Source of the DNA: CAIVAT01 sp037128705
GTDB lineage: Bacteria; Bacteroidota; Bacteroidia; Bacteroidales; FEN-979
Direction: 5' to 3'
Assembly: GCA_037128705.1 (NCBI GenBank)
Contig: JBAXVX010000059.1
Coordinates: forward strand, 1 to 10,596
DNA: 10,596 nucleotides
The notes below the pieces were generated by a model. The model was not told the DNA's origin and ran no database searches. It worked only from the letters and a program-made list of their open reading frames with translations. Shown here piece by piece: positions 5,310 through 10,596 of this stretch (position 1 is the stretch's first letter; each line of letters opens with the position of its first letter). The translations under genes were made by a program, and so were the position numbers.

Positions 5310-8116
5310 AATTTCTCCTTCAGGTAATATCCCGTATAGGAATCATTCACCTTGATGAGCCCTTCAGGCGTTCCCTCAAATACGACCTGTCCGCCCTCCT
5401 CACCTCCCTCTTTTCCAAGGTCAATCACCCAGTCAGCACTCTTGATCACCTCCAGGTTATGTTCGATCACCAGGATGCTGTGCCCGTTGGCGATCAGCGA
5501 CTCAAATGCGATCAGTAATTTGTGGATATCATGCACGTGCAGTCCTGTGGTAGGTTCATCGAAAATGAACAAAGTCGGTTTGTCACTGATCCCTTTTGAC
5601 AGGAAAAAAGCCAGTTTGATGCGTTGTGCCTCGCCTCCCGACAGGGTGCTGGAGGATTGCCCAAGGCGCAGGTATCCTAAACCGACATCCTGCAAAGGTT
5701 TAAGCTTAGCCAGAATGTGTTTTTCATGGGCCGTTGGTTTGGAGGTGTACTCAAAGAAATCCATGGACTCATCAACCGTCATGTTCAGAATGTCGACCAC
5801 CGATTTTTCACGGTATTTTACATCAAGGACCTCCTCTTTGAAGCGCTTTCCCTTGCAACTTTCACAGGGAAGGTACAGATCGGCCATAAACTGCATTTCA
5901 ATTTTCACAACACCTTCGCCTTCACATTCGTCGCACCGTCCACCGGCGATGTTAAAGGAAAAAAATCCGGGTTTGTAATTACGAACCCTGGCAAGTTGTT
6001 GATCAGCAAACAGATCGCGGATTTCATCAAAGGCTTTGATGTAGGTGGCCGGATTTGATCTTGAAGAACGGCCGATGGGATTCTGGTCAACCATCTCTAC
6101 CGATCCAATCCTGGAATAATCGCCATCCAGCCGGTCGAATTTGCCGGTTTTTTCTCCATAACCGCCATGGATTTTCTTGAGTGCAGGGAAGAGGATCCGC
6201 TTTATGAGGGATGTCTTTCCGGATCCGCTCACGCCGGTAATCACCGTGAAGATGTGCAGTGGGATCTTAACATCTACATTTTTCAGGTTGTTCTCCCGTG
6301 CCCCTTTGATTTCGATAAACTCCAGCCATTTCCTTCGTTTCGAAGGCAGTTCGATGTTACGGATATGGTTCAGGTATTGACCTGTCAGGCTTTTGGTATC
6401 GGCGTTCAGGGTGCGGAAATCACCCTGGAAAACAATCTCGCCTCCATTGTGGCCTGCAAGCGGGCCGATATCTATGATCTGGTCGGCCGCCCTGATGATC
6501 TCCTCATCATGCTCAACAACGATGACCGTGTTCCCGAGATCACGTAATCGGACCAATACCCGGATCAGTCGCTGTGTGTCGCGCGGATGAAGCCCGATGC
6601 TCGGCTCGTCCAGGATATACATGGACCCCACAAGGTTGCTTCCGAGTGCCGTGGAAAGATTGATCCGCTGCGACTCTCCGCCCGAAAGGGAGGCTGAGAG
6701 ACGATTCAGCGTGAGATACCCGAGACCCACATCATTGAGTACCTCGAGGCGGTTGTTTATTTCTGTCAGCAATCGGCGTGAAACGGTCGTTTCATATTCG
6801 CTGAGATCAAGGTTCCTGCAAAAATGAGTCAGTTCGGTAACTGGCATCAATACAAGGTCGCTGATCGACTTCCCATGGATCTTTACATAGGAGGTATCCT
6901 TCCTGAGCCTCGTCCCTTTACAATCAGGACAATTCGTTTTACCACGGTAACGCGAGATCATCACCCGGTATTGGACTTTGTAATTCTGTGTCTCAATGTA
7001 TTTGAAAAACTCATTCAGTCCATGAAAATGCTGGTTTCCTGTCCAAAGCAATTCCATTTGGGCAGGGGTGAGGTCGTAAATGGGTTTATGAATGGGGAAA
7101 TCGAACTTGTATGCCACCATCAACAGGTCATTTTTCCACTCACTCATTTTCTCGCCCCGCCAGCATGCAATGGCATCTTCATAAACCGAGAGCCGCTTGT
7201 TCGGGATCACCAGATCTTCATCAATACCGATTACACTTCCGAATCCTTCACATGTTTTACAGGCACCGTAAGGGTTGTTGAAACTGAAAAGATTTTCCGA
7301 AGGTTCTTCAAACAGCATCCCATCCGCTTCAAAACGATTGGAGTAAAAAATTCTGTTTTTCTCCGGGTCAGCCGTTTCAACCATGCAGTATCCGTGACTT
7401 TCGAAATATGCGGTTTGAACAGAATCAGCGATCCGTCCGGGTAAATCTTCGTCTTCATGGTTTATTTCAAAACGGTCTACGAGGATATACAACTCCTTGA
7501 ATTTCTTTTTATTCAACCCCGATATTTCATCCAGTCTCAGGATCTCCCCATCCAGCATAATCCTGGTAAAGCCCTGCTGCATCAGCACATTGCATTTAAC
7601 CTCCAGGTTCCCGTTCCTGGCGGTCAGGTCGAGAGGGGCAAAAATGCTGACCCTGACCTGGTTATCCAGGGCCATGATTTTATCAACGACCTCAGTTACG
7701 GTATCGCGTCGCACAAGGTCGCCCGAAACAGGAGAATAGGTCTTGCCAATCCTGGCAAAAAGCAACTTCAGGTATTCGTAAATCTCTGTGGAAGTCCCTA
7801 CTGTCGACCTTGGATTCGATGTATTCACCTTTTGCTCGATGGCTACGGCCGGTGAAATGCCCTTAATGTAATCCACATCGGGTTTGCTCATCCGGCCAAG
7901 GAACTGCCTTGCATAGGCGCTCAGGCTCTCCACATAACGACGCTGGCCATCTGCATACAAGGTGTCGAAAGCCAGGGAAGACTTTCCTGACCCGGATAGT
8001 CCGGTAATCACCACGAATTTGTTTCGGGGAATTGCCAGGCTGATATTTTTCAGATTGTTGACCCGTGCACCTTTGATGATGATATAGTCCCTTGGGTCGA
8101 GTGCATCCACATTCAT
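5294..8116 (-). CDS. uvrA: Excinuclease ABC subunit A (UvrA)
   Basis: A 940-residue, full-length damage-recognition ATPase of nucleotide excision repair; as a dimer it loads UvrB on damaged DNA. It has two ABC modules. Module I: Walker A GLSGSGKS (39-46), the UvrB-interacting and insertion region from about 120, signature LSGGESQR (477-484), Walker B ILDEP (501-505). Module II: Walker A GVSGSGKT (628-635), VDQNPIGRSSRSNP (676-689), a complete C-x2-C-x19-C-x2-C zinc site (C728, C731, C751, C754), signature LSGGEAQR (825-832), Walker B IFDEP (851-855). A CPDC pair is at 396-399. The first zinc site of E. coli UvrA is only half present: C286 and C289 remain, but the expected upstream pair near 263-266 is RFEADG without cysteine. 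The start ATG has AGGA five bases upstream and is preceded by a promoter. The last residues fall in a heptamer repeat. Confidence 0.98.
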   Translation of the reverse strand: MNVDALDPRDYIIIKGARVNNLKNISLAIPRNKFVVITGLSGSGKSSLAFDTLYADGQRRYVESLSAYARQFLGRMSKPDVDYIKGISPAVAIEQKVNTSNPRSTVGTSTEIYEYLKLLFARIGKTYSPVSGDLVRRDTVTEVVDKIMALDNQVRVSIFAPLDLTARNGNLEVKCNVLMQQGFTRIMLDGEILRLDEISGLNKKKFKELYILVDRFEINHEDEDLPGRIADSVQTAYFESHGYCMVETADPEKNRIFYSNRFEADGMLFEEPSENLFSFNNPYGACKTCEGFGSVIGIDEDLVIPNKRLSVYEDAIACWRGEKMSEWKNDLLMVAYKFDFPIHKPIYDLTPAQMELLWTGNQHFHGLNEFFKYIETQNYKVQYRVMISRYRGKTNCPDCKGTRLRKDTSYVKIHGKSISDLVLMPVTELTHFCRNLDLSEYETTVSRRLLTEINNRLEVLNDVGLGYLTLNRLSASLSGGESQRINLSTALGSNLVGSMYILDEPSIGLHPRDTQRLIRVLVRLRDLGNTVIVVEHDEEIIRAADQIIDIGPLAGHNGGEIVFQGDFRTLNADTKSLTGQYLNHIRNIELPSKRRKWLEFIEIKGARENNLKNVDVKIPLHIFTVITGVSGSGKTSLIKRILFPALKKIHGGYGEKTGKFDRLDGDYSRIGSVEMVDQNPIGRSSRSNPATYIKAFDEIRDLFADQQLARVRNYKPGFFSFNIAGGRCDECEGEGVVKIEMQFMADLYLPCESCKGKRFKEEVLDVKYREKSVVDILNMTVDESMDFFEYTSKPTAHEKHILAKLKPLQDVGLGYLRLGQSSSTLSGGEAQRIKLAFFLSKGISDKPTLFIFDEPTTGLHVHDIHKLLIAFESLIANGHSILVIEHNLEVIKSADWVIDLGKEGGEEGGQVVFEGTPEGLIKVNDSYTGYYLKEKLNIEY

Positions 8117-8145
8117 TATTTCCTACGCTCGGAAGTTGATTTTGG

Positions 8146-8153
8146 CAAAATTA
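8146..8153 (-). promoter_or_regulatory. uvrA promoter, -7 box
   Basis: TAATTTTG on the reverse strand matches TAnnTTTG exactly, 29 nt before the uvrA ATG. No TTTG stands at 19-21 nt upstream, so the -33 element is weak or absent. No LexA-like palindrome is recognisable nearby. Confidence 0.6.
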
Positions 8154-8162
8154 TAAAGAAAA

Positions 8163-8193
8163 CTTGCTTTTTGGATTTTTTTATTTATTTTTG
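8163..8193 (+). promoter_or_regulatory. Promoter of the ECF sigma factor gene
   Basis: TATTTTTG (8186-8193) matches the -7 consensus TAnnTTTG, and CTTG (8163-8166) gives three of four bases of the TTTG -33 box with a 19-nt spacer. Transcription would start near 8200, leaving a leader of about 120 nt. The box lies in a T-rich tract directly upstream of the divergent uvrA promoter. Confidence 0.6.
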
Positions 8194-8234
8194 CCGTAAC
8201 CAAACGGGATAATTTCCGTAATAAGTACAAACCA

Positions 8235-8257
8235 GCGCAGCCAATGTCAGCCTGCGC
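8235..8257 (+). other. Hairpin in the leader of the sigma factor gene
   Basis: GCGCAG (8235-8240) pairs perfectly with CTGCGC (8252-8257) around an 11-nt loop, inside the predicted untranslated leader. An orphan Shine-Dalgarno-like AGGAGGG (8265-8271) follows 7 nt later with no ATG, GTG or TTG at a usable distance. I do not recognise a known riboswitch. Confidence 0.45.
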
Positions 8258-8306
8258 ATAATATAGGAGGGACACTATCGACTAGACTTCTACTCTTTTT
8301 TACTTC

Positions 8307-8316
8307 AAAAAGGAGG
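8307..8316 (+). promoter_or_regulatory. Strong Shine-Dalgarno site of the sigma factor gene
   Basis: AAAAAGGAGG ends 4 nt before the ATG at 8321. This is a near-perfect anti-16S complement, unlike the weak or absent sites before most other genes here. Bacteroidota generally rely little on Shine-Dalgarno pairing, so the site is notable. It also fixes the start codon. Confidence 0.7.
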
Positions 8317-8320
8317 CCCC

Positions 8321-8905
8321 ATGCAAGCCAATGTCATTAGTGATCAGGATTTAATCGGTAAATATCTTACCGGAGATGAATCCGCCCTCGAAACAATCAT
8401 TCGCCGTCACAAAAACCGCGTATTTGCTTATATCCTTATGGTTGTTAAGGATAAAGAACTCGCCGAAGATCTGTTTCAGGATACCTTTATTAAGGTAATC
8501 AATACCTTTCGCTCGGGACAATACAAGGAGGAGGGGAAATTTATACAATGGGTCATGCGGATCGCCCATAACCTGATCATCGATTATTTCCGCAAATCAA
8601 AAAGGATTCCTATCATCGAAAACAATGATGATTATGATATCTTTGATAAAGTCAGGATCCCGGTCGAATCGGTCGAGGAACAGCTGATTATGGAGCAGAT
8701 TCATCAGGACGTAAAGAAACTGATTGAATATCTCCCCGTTGAACAAAAAGAGGTGCTGGTGATGCGCCATTATGGGGACATGAGTTTTAAAGACATTGCT
8801 GAATCTACCAACGTCAGCATTAACACGGCTTTAGGAAGAATGCGCTACGCACTGATCAACCTTCGCAAACTGGTTAAGGAAAAGGATGTAATCCTTTCGA
8901 TTTAA
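8321..8905 (+). CDS. RNA polymerase sigma factor, ECF subfamily
   Basis: A 194-residue sigma-70 family protein with only regions 2 and 4. Region 2 spans about 25-95, with the core-binding AEDLFQDTFIKVI (48-60) and the -10-recognising GKFIQWVMRIAHNLIIDYFRKSKR (72-95). Region 4 spans about 128-184, with LPVEQKEVLVMRHYGDMSFKDIAESTNVSINTALGRMRYALINLRK, where MSFKDIAESTNVSINTALGRMR is the helix-turn-helix. The VSINTALGRMRYALINLRK ending is one I associate with a sigma factor widespread in Bacteroidota; that is recall, not a search. No membrane anti-sigma gene follows, unlike FecI/FecR-type pairs. A small protein gene follows after 90 nt and then a terminator, so these two probably form the unit. 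Target promoters and the inducing signal are unknown. Confidence 0.94.
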   Translation: MQANVISDQDLIGKYLTGDESALETIIRRHKNRVFAYILMVVKDKELAEDLFQDTFIKVINTFRSGQYKEEGKFIQWVMRIAHNLIIDYFRKSKRIPIIENNDDYDIFDKVRIPVESVEEQLIMEQIHQDVKKLIEYLPVEQKEVLVMRHYGDMSFKDIAESTNVSINTALGRMRYALINLRKLVKEKDVILSI

Positions 8906-8995
8906 GCTGCGATAATTATTTTTCAACCGGTAAAATATTGGGAAATATATCCCGTTTCTTAGGTATGAATAATATTTCAAATCAAAATTCGGCCT

Positions 8996-9190
8996 ATGAA
9001 GCGAACTGCTACATTCTATTCTATGAATTCATACCCATCAAAGGGCAATGAATCCTCCTCAGAAAATCGGAGGAGAAGAAAGGTAGTTTCTCCCAGCGAA
9101 TCGGTGATCCGGAACCTGCTCAATTACTCGAAAGCACTCACTGTACTGTCAACTGCTGAAACCGGATACATTAACCTGGTGATGAACTAA
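8996..9190 (+). CDS. Small conserved hypothetical protein downstream of the sigma factor
   Basis: A 64-residue reading frame from ATG 8996 to TAA 9190, ending just before the terminator. The N-terminal half is polar and basic (SSSENRRRRK at about 21-30). The C-terminal half, SPSESVIRNLLNYSKALTVLSTAETGYINLVMN, looks like a real fold: a helix IRNLLNYSKAL followed by a strand ending in an N. I recall small Bacteroidota proteins with a similar PSxxxIxNILNYSKAL pattern, which favours a true gene, but I know no function for them. There is no signal peptide or membrane segment. No promoter or Shine-Dalgarno is visible in the 90-nt gap, so it is probably on the sigma factor transcript. An alternative start is ATG 9023. 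It could modulate the sigma factor, but that rests only on position. Confidence 0.65.
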   Translation: MKRTATFYSMNSYPSKGNESSSENRRRRKVVSPSESVIRNLLNYSKALTVLSTAETGYINLVMN

Positions 9191-9194
9191 AATG

Positions 9195-9221
9195 AAAAAC
9201 CCCGCTTTTGACGGGGTTTTT
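9195..9221. terminator. Bidirectional Rho-independent terminator
   Basis: AAAAACCCCG (9195-9204) pairs perfectly with CGGGGTTTTT (9212-9221) around a 7-nt loop; U-runs result on both strands. It sits between the converging small gene (+, stop 9190) and rplS (-, stop 9242) and serves both. Confidence 0.9.
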
Positions 9222-9241
9222 TAATGCAATTATCTTTAATA

Positions 9242-9598
9242 TCAGATACGCTCTTCCTTGATGCGGGCTTTCTTCCCTTGTAAGCCACGGAGGTAAAAAA
9301 TGCGGGCCCTGCGAACAACGCCATGCTTGTTAACCTCGATTTTATCAATAAAAGGGGAGGTGCATGGAAAAATACGCTCAACCCCGATGTTCCCTGATAT
9401 TTTTCTTACTGTAAAGGTTTCGTTCAAACCCATTCCTGACCGTTGTAAAACCACGCCCTGGAAAGTCTGGATACGCTCTTTATTTCCTTCTTTGATCTTA
9501 TAGTGCACCGTGATGGTATCTCCTGCTTTGAAAGAAGGTAATACATTCTTCTGAATGACTGTCTCCTCGACATATTTCATTATTTCCGCTTTGTTCAT
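9242..9598 (-). CDS. rplS: 50S ribosomal protein bL19
   Basis: A 118-residue ribosomal protein found at the 30S-50S interface. The sequence shows the family order: an N-terminal helix (MNKAEIMKYVEE), FKAGDTITVHYKIKEGNKERIQTFQGVVLQRSGMGLNETFTVRKISGNIGVERIFP, and the C-terminal IDKIEVNKHGVVRRARIFYLRGLQGKKARIKE. Length matches the family (about 115-120). The frame stays open upstream to 9871, but that would add about 90 residues overlapping trmD, so the ATG at 9598 is used. No Shine-Dalgarno precedes it, but a promoter lies 42 nt upstream. It follows trmD as in the classical rpsP-rimM-trmD-rplS cluster, yet with its own promoter. Confidence 0.97.
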   Translation of the reverse strand: MNKAEIMKYVEETVIQKNVLPSFKAGDTITVHYKIKEGNKERIQTFQGVVLQRSGMGLNETFTVRKISGNIGVERIFPCTSPFIDKIEVNKHGVVRRARIFYLRGLQGKKARIKEERI

Positions 9599-9639
9599 GG
9601 CTTTCGTGTAATTAGATCCGTTTCTCACTAAAAAGTTTG

Positions 9640-9647
9640 CAAATATA
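9640..9647 (-). promoter_or_regulatory. rplS promoter, -7 box
   Basis: TATATTTG on the reverse strand is an exact TAnnTTTG match followed by CAAAC. The start point would be near 9633, giving a leader of about 35 nt. At 19 nt upstream the sequence is CTTT, a poor -33 box, within an A/T-rich stretch. Confidence 0.7.
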
Positions 9648-9680
9648 TTGATTTTTTTTGAATTAAAAAGCAGAACCGTC

Positions 9681-9710
9681 AAAAAAGTTCGAAGGTTGTT
9701 TTTCCTTTCG
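9681..9710 (-). terminator. Possible weak terminator after trmD
   Basis: On the reverse strand CGAAAGG (9710-9704) pairs with CCTTCG (9695-9690) with one bulged A and an 8-nt loop, followed by AAC and six T residues (9686-9681). It lies between the trmD stop and the rplS promoter. It is short and imperfect, so termination is probably partial. Confidence 0.4.
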
Positions 9711-9755
9711 CTGGCCCCCGATGAAAAGGTTGAACAGTTTCGCGTGCCGACATTT

Positions 9756-10448
9756 TCAGAACAGGTTTTCCCCCTTGTCAAGAAGTCCCGGCCTGCGCTG
9801 ACTTGTTCGTTCAATGGATTGCTCGTGACGCCATTTCGCAATCTCCTTGTCATTCCCCGATAACAACACATCCGGGACCTGCCATCCCCTGAATTCAGCC
9901 GGGCGGGTATAAACCGGAGGCGACAGGAGGTTGTCCTGGAATGAGTCAGACAGAGCCGAGGTCTCGTCGTTCAGAACACCGGGAATGAGCCTTACAATGG
10001 CATCGGTGAGTACCATGGCGGCCAGCTCACCTCCTGAAAGAACGTAATCGCCGATGGATATTTCACGGGTGATGAAATGTTCCCGGATGCGTTCATCAAT
10101 GCCTTTGTAATGTCCGCAAAGGATAAGCAGTTTTTGTTGAATGGATAACTGGTTCGAGACGCTCTGATTCAGCAATTCCCCGTCAGGACTAAGGTAGATG
10201 ATCTCATCGTAGGAAGTTTTTGATTTCAGCTCTTCGATGCACCGGACTACCGGTTCAACCATCATCACCATCCCTGCGCCGCCGCCGTATGCATAATCAT
10301 CAACCGTTTTATGTTTATTGAACGACCAGTCGCGAAGATGATGAAGCCGTATGATCACATGACCCTTCGACTGGGCCCGCTTCAGAATTGAATGACTGAA
10401 AGCGCCCTCGAACATCTCCGGAAACAACGTAATAATATCAATCTTCAT
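9756..10448 (-). CDS. trmD: tRNA (guanine-N1-)-methyltransferase TrmD
   Basis: A 230-residue SPOUT-class enzyme that uses S-adenosylmethionine to methylate N1 of G37 in tRNAs with G36G37, preventing +1 frameshifts; it acts as a dimer. Motifs: MKIDIITLFPEMFEG at the start, VDDYAYGGGAGMVM (49-62), the trefoil-knot cofactor site IYLSPDGELL (84-93), LCGHYKGIDERI (110-121) and ISIGDYVLSGGELAAMVLTDAIVRLIPGVL (130-159), where D149 aligns with the E. coli catalytic D169. Then come the C-terminal DSFQDNLLSPPVYTRP and LLSGND-EIAKWR. E. coli has GRYEG where this has GHYKG, so E116 becomes K115; I believe this is common in Bacteroidota. ATG 10448 is preferred over the in-frame GTG at 10451 because the family begins MKIDI. 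The start codon lies in the last unit of an octamer array that fills the upstream gap. Confidence 0.97.
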   Translation of the reverse strand: MKIDIITLFPEMFEGAFSHSILKRAQSKGHVIIRLHHLRDWSFNKHKTVDDYAYGGGAGMVMMVEPVVRCIEELKSKTSYDEIIYLSPDGELLNQSVSNQLSIQQKLLILCGHYKGIDERIREHFITREISIGDYVLSGGELAAMVLTDAIVRLIPGVLNDETSALSDSFQDNLLSPPVYTRPAEFRGWQVPDVLLSGNDKEIAKWRHEQSIERTSQRRPGLLDKGENLF

Positions 10449-10555
10449 CACTTCATTACTTCATTACTTCATCACTTCATTACTTCATTACTTTATCACC
10501 CTGTCACCCTGTCACCCTGTCACCTTGTCACCTTGTCACCTTGTCACCTTGTTAC
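10444..10555. repeat. 14-unit octamer tandem array filling the gap upstream of trmD
   Basis: On the trmD coding strand the array reads in one unbroken 8-nt register toward the gene: GTAACAAG, three GTGACAAG, three GTGACAGG, one GTGATAAA, two GTAATGAA, one GTGATGAA, two GTAATGAA, one GTGATGAA. The general pattern is GTRAYRRR. There are thus two sub-families, a distal GTGACARG block and a proximal GTRATGAA block, joined by one hybrid unit. The first base of the array is the last base of the upstream TAG stop, and the final unit contains the trmD ATG. Confidence 0.95.
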
Positions 10556-10596
10556 TAAATTTCGATCTCCAACCCGTCATACGCAAGCTGAATAAA
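10555..10596 (-). CDS. C-terminal end of an unidentified upstream gene (partial)
   Basis: The reverse strand has a frame open from the window edge reading FIQLAYDGLEIEI and then TAG (10557-10555). The composition and the clean stop exactly at the repeat border suggest the tail of a real protein, but 13 residues cannot identify it. A second reverse frame is also open here and runs into the array, so the frame choice is judgement. Confidence 0.45.
   Translation of the reverse strand, partial: FIQLAYDGLEIEI

Noticed and set aside
5352..5978. 208-codon open frame on the + strand inside uvrA
   Set aside because: Antisense to conserved UvrA sequence with both zinc and signature motifs on the other strand; the translation shows no domain and is an antisense shadow.
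6824..7444. 206-codon open frame on the + strand inside uvrA
   Set aside because: Also antisense to the conserved UvrA insertion region; no promoter, ribosome site or recognisable domain.
8966..9049. 28-codon frame starting ATGAATAAT before the small protein
   Set aside because: It overlaps the 64-residue frame out of phase, has no ribosome site and no recognisable content; the longer frame has better coding character.
9599..9871. N-terminal extension of rplS
   Set aside because: The frame is open but the extra 91 residues overlap trmD and precede a canonical bL19 start; a promoter box lies within the extension.
10444..10555. CRISPR-like array
   Set aside because: Units are 8 nt with no spacers, so this is a simple tandem repeat.
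10392..10595. 67-codon + strand frame encoding repeats such as HHFITSLL
   Set aside because: It is a translation of the octamer array; an 8-nt unit always gives an 8-residue periodic peptide when no stop arises.

Overview
The window looks like chromosome of a member of the Bacteroidota, probably an environmental Bacteroidales-like lineage. The main support is four upstream regions with the TAnnTTTG -7 box typical of this phylum (before the tRNA, uvrA, the sigma factor gene and rplS). Most genes also lack a clear Shine-Dalgarno sequence, the tRNA has no encoded CCA, and the UvrA, TrmD and ECF sigma sequences have a Bacteroidota flavour. This assignment is inference from sequence, not from a search.

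Layout. Bases 1-410 (+) hold the C-terminal part of a Fic-family protein with a winged-helix tail. A bidirectional terminator (415-451) separates it from a leftward block that, in transcription order, reads uvrA (8116-5294), an NAD(P)-dependent aldehyde dehydrogenase (5227-3869), a Wzx-like polysaccharide flippase (3840-2548), a GT2 glycosyltransferase (2541-1696), a GT4 glycosyltransferase (1692-580) and tRNA-Met(CAU) (528-455), which has its own promoter. The flippase and the two transferases are nearly contiguous and form a small surface-glycan module. UvrA and the dehydrogenase have no obvious link to it beyond shared direction.

At about 8117-8320 divergent promoters drive uvrA leftward and an ECF sigma factor rightward. 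The sigma gene has a leader of roughly 120 nt and an unusually strong Shine-Dalgarno sequence, and is followed by a 64-residue small protein. A second bidirectional terminator (9195-9221) separates this pair from the leftward translation-related genes rplS (bL19) and trmD (tRNA m1G37 methyltransferase). The last bases (10555-10596) appear to be the 3' end of another leftward gene.

The most unusual structures are two short-unit repeat arrays at gene borders. A 14-unit, strictly in-register octamer array (10444-10555) fills the whole gap between the stop of the upstream reading frame and the trmD start, and includes the trmD start codon. Its trmD-proximal half is a chain of five ATG-AAG-stop minigenes, each stop overlapping the next ATG by one base and the last overlapping the ATG of trmD. 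A degenerate heptamer array (5275-5309) overlaps the end of uvrA and encodes its last residues. I see no CRISPR, IS element, prophage or recognisable defence locus apart from the partial Fic gene.
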